A stretch of 13,048 nt of DNA from Chloroflexota bacterium (GTDB taxonomy: Bacteria; Chloroflexota; Anaerolineae; Aggregatilineales; UBA2796), in the NCBI GenBank assembly GCA_017743585.1, contig JAGHYP010000050.1:1-13048 (forward strand). The letters are read 5' to 3'. Of the stretch, positions 7,387 through 13,048 are shown piece by piece (the stretch's first letter is position 1; each line of letters starts with the position of its first letter). The position numbers and the translations under genes are program-made. The notes below the pieces were generated by a model. It saw only the letters and a list, made by a program, of their open reading frames with translations, had not been told where the DNA came from and did no database searches.

Positions 7387-7838
7387 GCGAGGGCAGACGA
7401 CGTTACCGTCCGCTGGGCTTGATGATCGCGATCGCAGCAACGGCAGTCGGCTATGGCTTGCTGCCGATGTTCCCGCTGATCCTGATGGCGTGGTCAGCTG
7501 CGACGCAGCGCTTGGCTGGGATAGATTTCATCGGCGGCCGGTTTGGCTGGCTGGCAGTGATTCTGGGCGCGATCACGTTGATCGCCTCTGCCGCGGCTTG
7601 GATCGGCAGGCCGCGCGGCGTGCGCTTGTTTCTGATCGGCATGGTGTGGATACAAGCGCTGTTCAACGGGTTGCGGCTGATCGTCGGCCTAGGCAGCGCG
7701 CCAAACCTGCCTGAAGTGGGCGGCAATCTCACAAACGCCACAGCGCTGCTGACCTGCCAAGTGCCGCTGCTCACGCTCGTCCCGCTCTATGTGACGTGGT
7801 ACTTGAACCGTGCGCCCGCCCGTCAATTCTACAATTAG
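7383..7838 (+). CDS. Small four-helix membrane protein of unknown function
   Basis: A 151-residue protein with a basic N-terminus (GRRRYRP) and four predicted membrane helices, at about 10-37, 54-75, 80-104 and 119-142. The positive-inside bias places the N-terminus in the cytoplasm. I do not recognise a family. The start at 7383 is chosen because ATG overlaps the epimerase stop as ATGA and AGAGG (7373-7377) lies 5 nt before it. A longer reading from 7341 would lie inside the upstream gene. Coupling to the epimerase suggests co-expression, and possibly a membrane lipid or glycan role, but that is only context. Confidence 0.8.
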   Translation: MSEGRRRYRPLGLMIAIAATAVGYGLLPMFPLILMAWSAATQRLAGIDFIGGRFGWLAVILGAITLIASAAAWIGRPRGVRLFLIGMVWIQALFNGLRLIVGLGSAPNLPEVGGNLTNATALLTCQVPLLTLVPLYVTWYLNRAPARQFYN

Positions 7839-8598
7839 CGCGCTTGAGATCGGCGGCGGCGTTGTCGAGCGGACGGCGGATGGCACGCTGCTGCGCTTGC
7901 CGCCAACCTCAGGGCAGGTCTACGCTAACGCACAGCTCTACGATTATGCCGCTTTGCGGCGCGCCGCTTATCCGAATCGCCCGCCGCTGTGCCTGAGCTT
8001 GCGCGCGCGCTTCTCGAGCGAGGGGGCGGCGTTGCGCGGCACGGCGGGCTTCGGCTTCTGGAATCAGCCCTTCATGCCGAGCCAGCGCTTGCCGCGCCTG
8101 CCGCGCTACGCTTGGTTCTTCTTCGGCGCGCCGCCGCACAACATGCCGCTTGCGCTCGGCGTGCGCGGCGATGGCTTCAAGGCGGCCGTCGGCGATTTCT
8201 CGCGCCCTGCTTTTCTCGCCTTAGCGCCGTTCGCGCCGCTCGGCTTCATGCTGATGCGCGCCCCTGCGCTCTACCGGCGCTTGTGGCCGATTGCGCAGCG
8301 CGCCATTGGAGTCGCCGAGGCGCCGCTTCAGGTCGCGCTGACGGAGTGGCACACATATCGGCTTGAGTGGCTGCCGCACAGCGTGCGCTTTTACGTGGAT
8401 GACGCGCTTGTGCTGGCGACGCCCCGCGCGCCGCGCCCGCCGCTCGGCTTCATCGCTTGGATCGACAATCAGTATGCGATCATCACGCCGCAAGGCGACC
8501 TACGCTCTGGAATCGTGCCGATTCAACAGGCGCAATGGTTGGAGATCGCTGCGCTGAGCATCGCGCCGCTCACCACGCCCCATCGCGTCGATAGGTGA
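7810..8598 (+). CDS. Concanavalin-A-fold protein (GH16/LamG-like), probably non-catalytic
   Basis: A 262-residue protein whose beta-rich pattern resembles the concanavalin A-like lectin/glucanase superfamily. GFGFWNQPF (about 80-88) and EWHTYRLEWLPHSVRFYVDD (179-198), followed by PLGFIAWIDNQYA, match the layout of GH16/LamG-like domains, where WHxYxxEWxxxxxxFYVD is the recurring strand pair. I do not see the ExDxE or ExDxxE catalytic motif of GH16 enzymes, so binding rather than hydrolysis is more likely. No signal peptide is visible. The GTG at 7810 is the first possible start after an in-frame stop (7804-7806) and lies 29 nt inside the upstream gene, without a clear ribosome-binding site, so expression probably depends on translational coupling. 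The 3' end overlaps the convergent hydrolase gene by 29 nt. Family-level assignment only. Confidence 0.75.
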   Translation: MRPPVNSTISALEIGGGVVERTADGTLLRLPPTSGQVYANAQLYDYAALRRAAYPNRPPLCLSLRARFSSEGAALRGTAGFGFWNQPFMPSQRLPRLPRYAWFFFGAPPHNMPLALGVRGDGFKAAVGDFSRPAFLALAPFAPLGFMLMRAPALYRRLWPIAQRAIGVAEAPLQVALTEWHTYRLEWLPHSVRFYVDDALVLATPRAPRPPLGFIAWIDNQYAIITPQGDLRSGIVPIQQAQWLEIAALSIAPLTTPHRVDR

Positions 8599-9751
8599 TG
8601 CCGATGAACTGCACAGCGCTTGGATCGAGCGCCGCTCTCGCCGCTGGATCGCCCTTGAGAGTGTGCAGGAAGAACGCTGTGGCAAGATGGTTGATCAGGT
8701 CGTGCGCGCGTTGCATATCCCAGACCGAGTCCGAGCATTGCTCAAAGCGGCCGAGCGCGATCAAGGCGGGCACGCATCGCTCGACGAAGATGTAGTGTCC
8801 TGCGTTCTCGAAGACGACCAGCGCTTTTTGCGGGCTGCTGACCGCCTGATAGATTGGATAGGAATCGCGCTCTGGCGGCGTCGCTTGATCTTTGCTGCCG
8901 ACGATGACCATGAGCGGCACGCGTAGCGCGGCGGCGCCTTCCTCGCCAAAGATCAGCGCGCTGCTGGGCGCTAGAGCCACTACCGCTTTGATGCGCGGGT
9001 CAGTGGTCGGCGGGTACAAGCCCTCAGGCGCTGCCGATAGGCCGCGCGCGCGCCAAATGACCTCTTCAGAGCGCACGAATAAGCATTGCTGCTCAGACAG
9101 TTTGCCGCTCTCGCAGCCCTCGCGGATGGCGTTGATGTTCAGCTGGGCGCCCGCCGCCGCCAGAGCAGTGTATCCGCCGAAGGAATGTCCTGTCACGCCA
9201 ACTGTCTCAACGTCAATTGCGCCGCGCAAGCCCTCATCCTCTGCGTTGAGCGCTGCAGCGTACTCAATTTGGCGCAACACCTCTAGCGGGCGGCGCGCGA
9301 AGCTCTCTAGGATGCCTTCGGCGCGCCCTCGCAGTAGGTCGGCAAAAGTGCTGCCCGCGTGATCGGCTGACATGACCACGAAGCCATGCGAGGCGAGATG
9401 TTCAGCGTAGAAGATGGATTGAATGCGCGCGCCGCCTAGGCCGTGCGAGAAGATGATCAACGGATAGGGCGCGTCGCGCAGGTCGGCGGGCGCGTCGCGA
9501 TAGGCGCGCCCTTCGCCGATGAGCGGCCCGTACTGATACGTCGTGCGTTGCGGCTGCCCTCGCACGCGCACGGCAGGGTACCAGATCGTGATGTTCGGCA
9601 AGCCTTCCGCGCTCAGCTCGCGCGTCCCGACGGCATAAGCGCCACGCCTGCCGTATTTTGGCGCATCGGGGCGCTCGATGGCGTGCGCTGCGTTCAGGCT
9701 GCCGGCGCCGACCAGCGCGCCGAGCAACGTCAGCAAAATGCGCTTGACCAT
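8570..9751 (-). CDS. Secreted alpha/beta hydrolase, PAF-acetylhydrolase/dienelactone-hydrolase-like (copy 1)
   Basis: A 393-residue exported serine hydrolase. A signal peptide (1-24, ending AHA) precedes the mature chain. PYPLIIFSHGLGG (95-107) supplies the oxyanion-hole region. The nucleophile elbow is GHSFGG with Ser190. Asp288 in GSKDQATPP and His319 in NAGHYIF complete the triad. This order and these motifs fit the PAF-acetylhydrolase/dienelactone-hydrolase-like group, which includes carboxylesterases and polyester-degrading enzymes; the substrate is not predictable. Cysteine pairs C213/C223 and C326/C339 recur at matching places in the second hydrolase (10112-11278), pointing to disulfides outside the cytoplasm. 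AGAGAGGG lies about 10 nt before the ATG. It is divergent from the dehydratase gene and convergent, with overlap, on the lectin-like gene. Confidence 0.9.
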   Translation of the reverse strand: MVKRILLTLLGALVGAGSLNAAHAIERPDAPKYGRRGAYAVGTRELSAEGLPNITIWYPAVRVRGQPQRTTYQYGPLIGEGRAYRDAPADLRDAPYPLIIFSHGLGGARIQSIFYAEHLASHGFVVMSADHAGSTFADLLRGRAEGILESFARRPLEVLRQIEYAAALNAEDEGLRGAIDVETVGVTGHSFGGYTALAAAGAQLNINAIREGCESGKLSEQQCLFVRSEEVIWRARGLSAAPEGLYPPTTDPRIKAVVALAPSSALIFGEEGAAALRVPLMVIVGSKDQATPPERDSYPIYQAVSSPQKALVVFENAGHYIFVERCVPALIALGRFEQCSDSVWDMQRAHDLINHLATAFFLHTLKGDPAARAALDPSAVQFIGITYRRDGAW

Positions 9752-9772
9752 AGGTGATTCGCCCTCTCTGAT

Positions 9773-9798
9773 TTGCTATATTCTGTTGCTATATTCTG
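9773..9798 (+). repeat. Perfect 13-bp tandem duplication in a divergent promoter region
   Basis: TTGCTATATTCTG occurs at 9773-9785 and again, with no gap, at 9786-9798. The repeat is AT-rich in a GC-rich region and contains TATATT (plus strand) or TATAGC (minus strand), both -10-like. It lies 22 nt upstream of the minus-strand hydrolase and 45 nt upstream of the dehydratase gene. It could be a duplicated promoter element or operator; no matching -35 was found on either strand. Confidence 0.7.
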
Positions 9799-9843
9799 TG
9801 TGGATCGTCATCCATGCCGTGAATTTTAAGCTGAGGAGCAGAG

Positions 9844-10125
9844 ATGGCTGAAAAACTGAGCGACGCACAGATCGCAGAGCGCCTCGCTACGCTGAGCGGC
9901 TGGACGCTTGAGAACGGGATGCTCGTGCGCACGTTCACCTTGAAAAATTTCACGGCTGCGCTCGCTTTTGTCGGCGCGGTTGGACACTTGGCGGAAGCAG
10001 CGGGACATCATCCCGATATCACGATCAACTACAATCGCGTCAAATTGGCGCTCACCACGCACGACTCAGGCGGCATCACAGAGAAGGACTTCGCCCTTGC
10101 TGCGCAGATCAATGCTCTGCCCTAG
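9844..10125 (+). CDS. phhB: Pterin-4a-carbinolamine dehydratase (PCD/DCoH family)
   Basis: A 93-residue cytoplasmic enzyme that dehydrates 4a-hydroxytetrahydropterin (EC 4.2.1.96), the recycling step for pterin cofactor after aromatic amino acid hydroxylation. The signature is intact: E51-x3-H55-H56-P57, Tyr63, then TTHDSGGITEKD with His73. His55, His56 and His73 correspond to the active-site histidines of the family. Length is normal. GAGGAG (9833-9838) is 5 nt before the ATG. The gene overlaps the following hydrolase gene by 14 nt. No phenylalanine hydroxylase gene is in the window, so the pathway partner is unknown; many bacteria carry orphan PCDs. The symbol phhB is used by family only. 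Confidence 0.93.
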   Translation: MAEKLSDAQIAERLATLSGWTLENGMLVRTFTLKNFTAALAFVGAVGHLAEAAGHHPDITINYNRVKLALTTHDSGGITEKDFALAAQINALP

Positions 10126-11278
10126 CGCGGCGCGCCTGCTGCTCTTGAGCGTCATCTTGGGCGCGCCGCTGATGCAGGCGGGGCGCGCCGCCGCGCAAGC
10201 TGAGCAGCTGCCTTACGCACAAGCGGGCGCGTATGCCGTCGGCGTGCGCGCTATCTTGATCGAAAGCGATCCGAGTCGCGTCTTGAGCGGTTTCCTGTGG
10301 TATCCCGCGCGCGCTGACGGTCAATTCGCCTATGCCGAATACGGCTACGGCAAGCGCAGCACGGTGGCGCGTCAAAATGCGCCCCCTGCGCGCGACGGCG
10401 CGCCGTATCCGCTCATCATCTTCTCGCATGGCTATGGCAGCTATGCCGCGCAGAGCGTCTACCTGACCGAGCATCTCGCCTCGCACGGCTTCGTGGTGCT
10501 GGCGATCAATCACAATGGCAGCACGCTTGGCGATACAGACCCAGAGACAGGGCTGACGCTCGGCTGGTACTTGCGCCCGCGCGATGTGCTGAGCCAGATC
10601 GCTTGGGCAGAAGCGCTCAACTCCGATCCGCAGAGCGACCTGTACGGCTTGTTCGATCTGGCGCAGATTGGCGTGAGCGGGCATTCGTACGGCGGCTACA
10701 CGGCGCTAGCGGCGGCGGGCGCTCAGCTGGACTTTCGGACGCTCGAGGCGTACTGCGCTCAGGTGAGAGGTTTCAATTTCGCTTGCTTGGCGCGACCTGC
10801 TGAGGCGATCCTAGCGCCGATCCTGCCGCAGGACGCCGAGCGCGGCACGTTGCGCCTGCCCGCCGATCCGCGCGTGGCAGCTGTGTTGGCGCTAGCGCCG
10901 TTCAACGCGCCGATCGTGGGCGCGCGAGGCTTGGCCGCCGTGCGCGCGCCGACCTTCATCATGGTCGGCACGGCAGACGATGTGACGCCGCCTGAGCGCG
11001 ATGCTTATCCGATCTATGAGCAGATCGGCGCGGCGCAAAAAGCTGTGCTGAGCTTCGAAGGCGCACAGCATCTGATCTTCTCAGATTGTATGCCGCGCCT
11101 TGCCAACAACGCGCGTTGTAACGACGCCATCTGGGAAGCAGAGCGCGCGCACGGCATCGTCAAGCACTTTGCGGCCGCCTTCTTCCTCGCCACGCTCAAG
11201 GCCGATCCAGCCGCGCGGCAAGCGCTGGTCGCCGCGCCCGATCTTGAGTCAGTGCGCTACCAAAGCGCGTTCCGTTGA
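10112..11278 (+). CDS. Secreted alpha/beta hydrolase, PAF-acetylhydrolase/dienelactone-hydrolase-like (copy 2)
   Basis: A 388-residue exported serine hydrolase, paralogous to the product of 8570-9751. A hydrophobic signal (about 9-23) ends near AAAQA. PYPLIIFSHGYGS (99-111) forms the oxyanion region. Ser192 in GHSYGG, Asp289 in GTADDVTPP and His320 in AQHLIF make the triad. Cysteines C215/C225 and C326/C336 lie at places matching the other copy. Shared blocks include EHLASHGFVV, GGYTALAAAGAQL and TPPERDxYPIY. The ATG at 10112 is preferred because it opens directly into the signal peptide. It lies inside the end of the dehydratase gene with a 14-nt overlap and no clear ribosome-binding site, so coupling is likely. 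A start at 9968 would add 48 residues that bear no resemblance to an export signal. Substrate unknown; an esterase or lipase role is likely. Confidence 0.9.
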   Translation: MLCPSAARLLLLSVILGAPLMQAGRAAAQAEQLPYAQAGAYAVGVRAILIESDPSRVLSGFLWYPARADGQFAYAEYGYGKRSTVARQNAPPARDGAPYPLIIFSHGYGSYAAQSVYLTEHLASHGFVVLAINHNGSTLGDTDPETGLTLGWYLRPRDVLSQIAWAEALNSDPQSDLYGLFDLAQIGVSGHSYGGYTALAAAGAQLDFRTLEAYCAQVRGFNFACLARPAEAILAPILPQDAERGTLRLPADPRVAAVLALAPFNAPIVGARGLAAVRAPTFIMVGTADDVTPPERDAYPIYEQIGAAQKAVLSFEGAQHLIFSDCMPRLANNARCNDAIWEAERAHGIVKHFAAAFFLATLKADPAARQALVAAPDLESVRYQSAFR

Positions 11279-11302
11279 ACCTCGCGCGCCGCAGGCTCAG
11301 GC

Positions 11303-11331
11303 TTGACGCATGCTGTGCAATGTGCTAGACT
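11303..11331 (+). promoter_or_regulatory. tRNA-Glu promoter (sigma-70 type)
   Basis: TTGACG (11303-11308) and TAGACT (11326-11331) are separated by 17 nt. Five of six -35 bases and four of six -10 bases match the consensus. The predicted start near 11338 lies about 9 nt before the mature tRNA, as expected for a stable RNA. Confidence 0.8.
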
Positions 11332-11346
11332 TGCACCTGCTGCATC

Positions 11347-11419
11347 GCCCCTATCGTCTAGAGGTCTAGGACGCGGCCCTTTCAAGGCCGAAACCGGGGT
11401 TCGAGTCCCCGTAGGGGCA
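11347..11419 (+). tRNA. tRNA-Glu (anticodon TTC)
   Basis: A complete 73-nt cloverleaf. The acceptor stem GCCCCTA (11347-11353) pairs with TAGGGGC (11412-11418), with discriminator A11419. The D-arm has GTC/GAC and an AGAGGTCTAG loop. The anticodon stem CGGCC/GGCCG encloses loop CTTTCAA, giving anticodon TTC (11381-11383), which reads GAA/GAG. The T-arm is CGGGG-TTCGAGT-CCCCG. The 3' CCA is not encoded, so a CCA-adding enzyme is required. D-arm and loop sequences resemble bacterial tRNA-Glu closely. Confidence 0.98.
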
Positions 11420-11426
11420 TTCTCGC

Positions 11427-11464
11427 AAGCTGGCATCAAGTTGGCATCAGGCGATGCAGCTTTT
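11427..11464 (+). terminator. Possible tRNA-Glu terminator with alternative pairing
   Basis: AAGCT-g-GCATC (11427-11437) pairs with GATGCAGCTT (11453-11462) over ten base pairs with one bulged G, and TTTT spans 11461-11464. It begins 8 nt after the tRNA. A nested alternative uses the second TGGCATCA copy: GCATC (11444-11448) with GATGC (11453-11457). The T-run is short, so efficiency is uncertain. Confidence 0.4.
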
Positions 11465-11469
11465 CGCGC

Positions 11470-11498
11470 TTGCCGTTTGGCGCAAAATGTGGCATAAC
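11470..11498 (+). promoter_or_regulatory. Probable promoter for the metG leader RNA
   Basis: TTGCCG (11470-11475) and CATAAC (11493-11498) are 17 nt apart, and TGG directly precedes the -10, giving an extended -10. Each hexamer matches four of six consensus bases. Transcription would start near 11505. No better promoter lies between the downstream terminator and metG, so this one probably serves metG too. Confidence 0.5.
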
Positions 11499-11504
11499 TA
11501 GGCG

Positions 11505-11640
11505 CATGAGAGCAGCGACGTGCGCCCGACGAATGCCAACCGATCCCAGACAGCGCCCTTGCGCGGCACGCTGACCGCCTTGTGCTTGCCGTGTGCGCTG
11601 TCCTGCAACCGCTGAACGCCTTCAGCGGTTTTTGTTTTCT
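11505..11640 (+). ncRNA. Structured leader or small RNA upstream of metG, unassigned
   Basis: A promoter candidate at 11470-11498 and a strong intrinsic terminator ending about 11640 frame a transcript of about 135 nt. A perfect eight-base helix, GACAGCGC (11549-11556) with GCGCTGTC (11595-11602), closes a large hairpin. Inside it CGGCA (11564-11568) pairs with TGCCG (11587-11591). A competing fold pairs GCGC-gg-CACG (11561-11570) with CGTG-t-GCGC (11590-11598), so two states look mutually exclusive. A 22-codon frame (ATG 11506 to TGA 11572-11574) lies in the 5' part, close enough to the predicted start to be leaderless; it may be fortuitous. I could not match T-box, SAM riboswitch, 6S or SRP RNA consensus features. 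Either a metG attenuator or a free small RNA is possible. Confidence 0.45.
11607..11640 (+). terminator. Strong intrinsic terminator upstream of metG
   Basis: AACCGCTGAA (11607-11616), a CGCC loop, and TTCAGCGGTT (11621-11630) form a perfect ten-base stem followed by TTTGTTTTC. It ends 36 nt before the metG start, with no new promoter between, the position expected of an attenuator terminator. Confidence 0.85.
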
Positions 11641-11675
11641 GAAGCGCAGGATTGTAGCTGGAAAGGAAGAAGACC

Positions 11676-13048
11676 TTGCCTGAATACATTCACGTCTCAG
11701 TAGCTTGGCCCTACGCCAACGGCGACCTGCACGTTGGGCATATGGCAGGCGCTTACATCCCTGCTGATATCTTCGCGCGCTATCATCGCCTGAAAGGCAA
11801 CCATGTCTTGATGGTCAGCGGCTCGGATTCGCACGGTACGCCGATCCTGATCGAAGCAGATAAGCGCGGCATGACGGCGCGGGCGCTTTTTGAGCATTAT
11901 CACTGGCGTTTTTTGCACACCCTCAAGGCGTGTGGCATCAGCTACGACCTGTTCACGCACACTGATACCGAGAACCATCATCGCATCGCGCAAGATATCT
12001 TCCGCACTTTGCACCAGCGCGGCTATCTGTATCGCGAGAAGCAACGTCAGCTTTACAGCGAGAGCGAGAAGCGCTTCCTGCCCGACCGCTTCGTCGAGGG
12101 CACTTGCCCCAAGTGCGGCTTTCCTTACGCGCGCGGCGATCAATGCGATAGTTGCGGCAGCCTGCTCGACGCGCTTGAGCTGATCAATCCGCGCAGCAAG
12201 ATCGACGGCAGCACGCCCGTCGTGCGCGAGACAGAGCATTTCTTCTTCAACCTCGCCGCCTTCATCCCGAAGCTGGAGGCTTACCTCGCCGAAGGCAAAG
12301 ACCATTGGCGCCCGAACGTGCTGGCGCTCTCGCGCAACAGGGTGAAAGAGTTGGTCGGGCGCCCGATCACGCGCGATATTGACTGGGGCGTTCCAGTGCC
12401 TGTGGCAGGCTTTGAGAACAAGTGCATGTACGTTTGGTTTGAGGCGGTCATGGGCTACCTCACGGCCAGCATTGAGTGGGCGCACAACATCGGGCAGCCA
12501 GATGCATGGCGGCACTGGTGGTACAATCCGAGCGCCAAGAGCTTTTACTTCATGGGCAAGGATAACATCGAGTTCCACACCATCATTTGGCCCGCTGAGC
12601 TGCTCGGCATTGACGGGCTTTACGCCGCTGAAGGCGACTCTACGCCGATCAACTTGCCCTACGACGTGCCTGCCAATGAATTCATGAATATTGAAGGGCA
12701 GAAATTCAGCAAGAGCCGCAACTGGGCGGTGTGGATGACTGACATCTTGGCGCGCTACGACGCGGATGCCATTCGCTATGCGATCAGCGCCGCGCTGCCT
12801 GAGAGCGGAGACGCGGATTGGAGCTGGGCGGACTTCGTGGCGCGCAACAACAACGAGTTGGTTGCGGCGTGGGGCAACTTGGTTCATCGGATGCTCAGCT
12901 TTGCGCGCAAGCATTTCAACAACGCTGTGCCGCAGCCAAGCGCGCTGACGGCCGATGACCAAGCCATCCTGGCGCTCTCAGAATCGGCGTTTGAGCGCAT
13001 CGGCAGCTTGCTGGAAGCTGTGAAGTTGCGCGCCACGAAGTCCGCCCA
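11676..13048 (+). CDS. metG: Methionyl-tRNA synthetase, N-terminal part (runs off right edge)
   Basis: Class I aminoacyl-tRNA synthetase that charges tRNA-Met, cytoplasmic and essential. The visible 457 codons include the ATP-binding HIGH motif as HVGH (19-22) within YANGDLHVGH. A zinc knuckle follows, C144-x2-C147-x9-C157-x2-C160, in the connective region. Conserved FYFMGKDNIEFHTIIWPAELL and the second ATP motif KFSKS (343-347, KMSKS class) come next, then the start of the anticodon-binding helical domain. The four-cysteine single knuckle and overall layout match bacterial/archaeal-like MetRS with one zinc site. The TTG at 11676 is preferred because AGGA (11664-11667) in a purine-rich run lies 8 nt upstream and MPEYIHVSVAWPYANG is the usual N-terminus. 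Any C-terminal tRNA-binding domain is beyond the window. Expression may depend on read-through of the terminator at 11607-11640. Confidence 0.97.
   Translation, partial: MPEYIHVSVAWPYANGDLHVGHMAGAYIPADIFARYHRLKGNHVLMVSGSDSHGTPILIEADKRGMTARALFEHYHWRFLHTLKACGISYDLFTHTDTENHHRIAQDIFRTLHQRGYLYREKQRQLYSESEKRFLPDRFVEGTCPKCGFPYARGDQCDSCGSLLDALELINPRSKIDGSTPVVRETEHFFFNLAAFIPKLEAYLAEGKDHWRPNVLALSRNRVKELVGRPITRDIDWGVPVPVAGFENKCMYVWFEAVMGYLTASIEWAHNIGQPDAWRHWWYNPSAKSFYFMGKDNIEFHTIIWPAELLGIDGLYAAEGDSTPINLPYDVPANEFMNIEGQKFSKSRNWAVWMTDILARYDADAIRYAISAALPESGDADWSWADFVARNNNELVAAWGNLVHRMLSFARKHFNNAVPQPSALTADDQAILALSESAFERIGSLLEAVKLRATKSA

Noticed and set aside
9968..10111. Longer start for the second hydrolase inside phhB
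   Set aside because: It would put 48 charged residues before the signal peptide and run out of frame through a real gene.
11505..11676. T-box riboswitch upstream of metG
   Set aside because: The position fits, but no T-box core sequence or antiterminator partner for the terminator's 5' arm could be found by eye.
11697..12962. 421-codon minus-strand frame opposite metG
   Set aside because: It is the antisense image of a clear methionyl-tRNA synthetase, with no independent ribosome-binding site or recognisable domain.
1..13048. Mobile elements, CRISPR arrays, toxin-antitoxin or defence genes
   Set aside because: No transposase, integrase, terminal inverted repeats, regularly spaced repeats or known defence domains were seen on either strand.

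Overview
The window looks like a piece of a high-GC bacterial chromosome. Gene content, the Thr/Pro linker after the lipobox of one lipoprotein and the mix of GTG/TTG starts suggest a member of the Chloroflexota, but this is inference from style and not from a marker comparison. No phage, insertion sequence, CRISPR array or recognisable defence locus was found. Most of the window is ordinary metabolism and transport. The least ordinary parts are an oligopeptide-type ABC transporter operon with an embedded double-domain lipoprotein, and an unassigned structured RNA in front of metG.

Layout. Positions 1-714 (minus) hold the N-terminal 238 residues of the membrane protease FtsH, which runs off the left edge. 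A 489-bp divergent region follows, with a good promoter candidate on each strand. From 1204 to 6192 (plus) lies a tight operon for a peptide/dipeptide-type ABC importer, in the order ATPase, ATPase, permease, lipoprotein, permease. No substrate-binding protein gene is present in the window. Positions 6373-8598 (plus) carry an extended-SDR epimerase/reductase, a small four-helix membrane protein that overlaps it by ATGA, and a concanavalin-A-fold (GH16/LamG-like) protein. The last of these overlaps, tail to tail, a minus-strand secreted alpha/beta hydrolase (8570-9751). A short divergent intergenic region with a perfect 13-bp tandem duplication separates that hydrolase from pterin-4a-carbinolamine dehydratase (9844-10125). 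Overlapping the dehydratase gene is a second secreted alpha/beta hydrolase (10112-11278), a clear paralogue of the first.

The right end carries tRNA-Glu(TTC) at 11347-11419 with its own sigma-70-type promoter and a weak terminator. Next comes a separate short transcription unit (about 11505-11640) that folds into strong helices and ends in a textbook intrinsic terminator. Then metG (methionyl-tRNA synthetase) runs from a TTG start at 11676 off the right edge.

How the parts work together. The five operon genes can build a heterodimeric ATPase / heterodimeric permease importer. The lipoprotein, and enlarged cysteine-bearing external loops in both permeases, suggest an unusual outer-face assembly. 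The two hydrolases share the catalytic triad arrangement and a matching cysteine pattern, and both should act outside the cytoplasm. The metG leader has the layout of an attenuator (promoter, structured RNA, terminator, then ribosome-binding site), but no known T-box or riboswitch consensus could be recognised.
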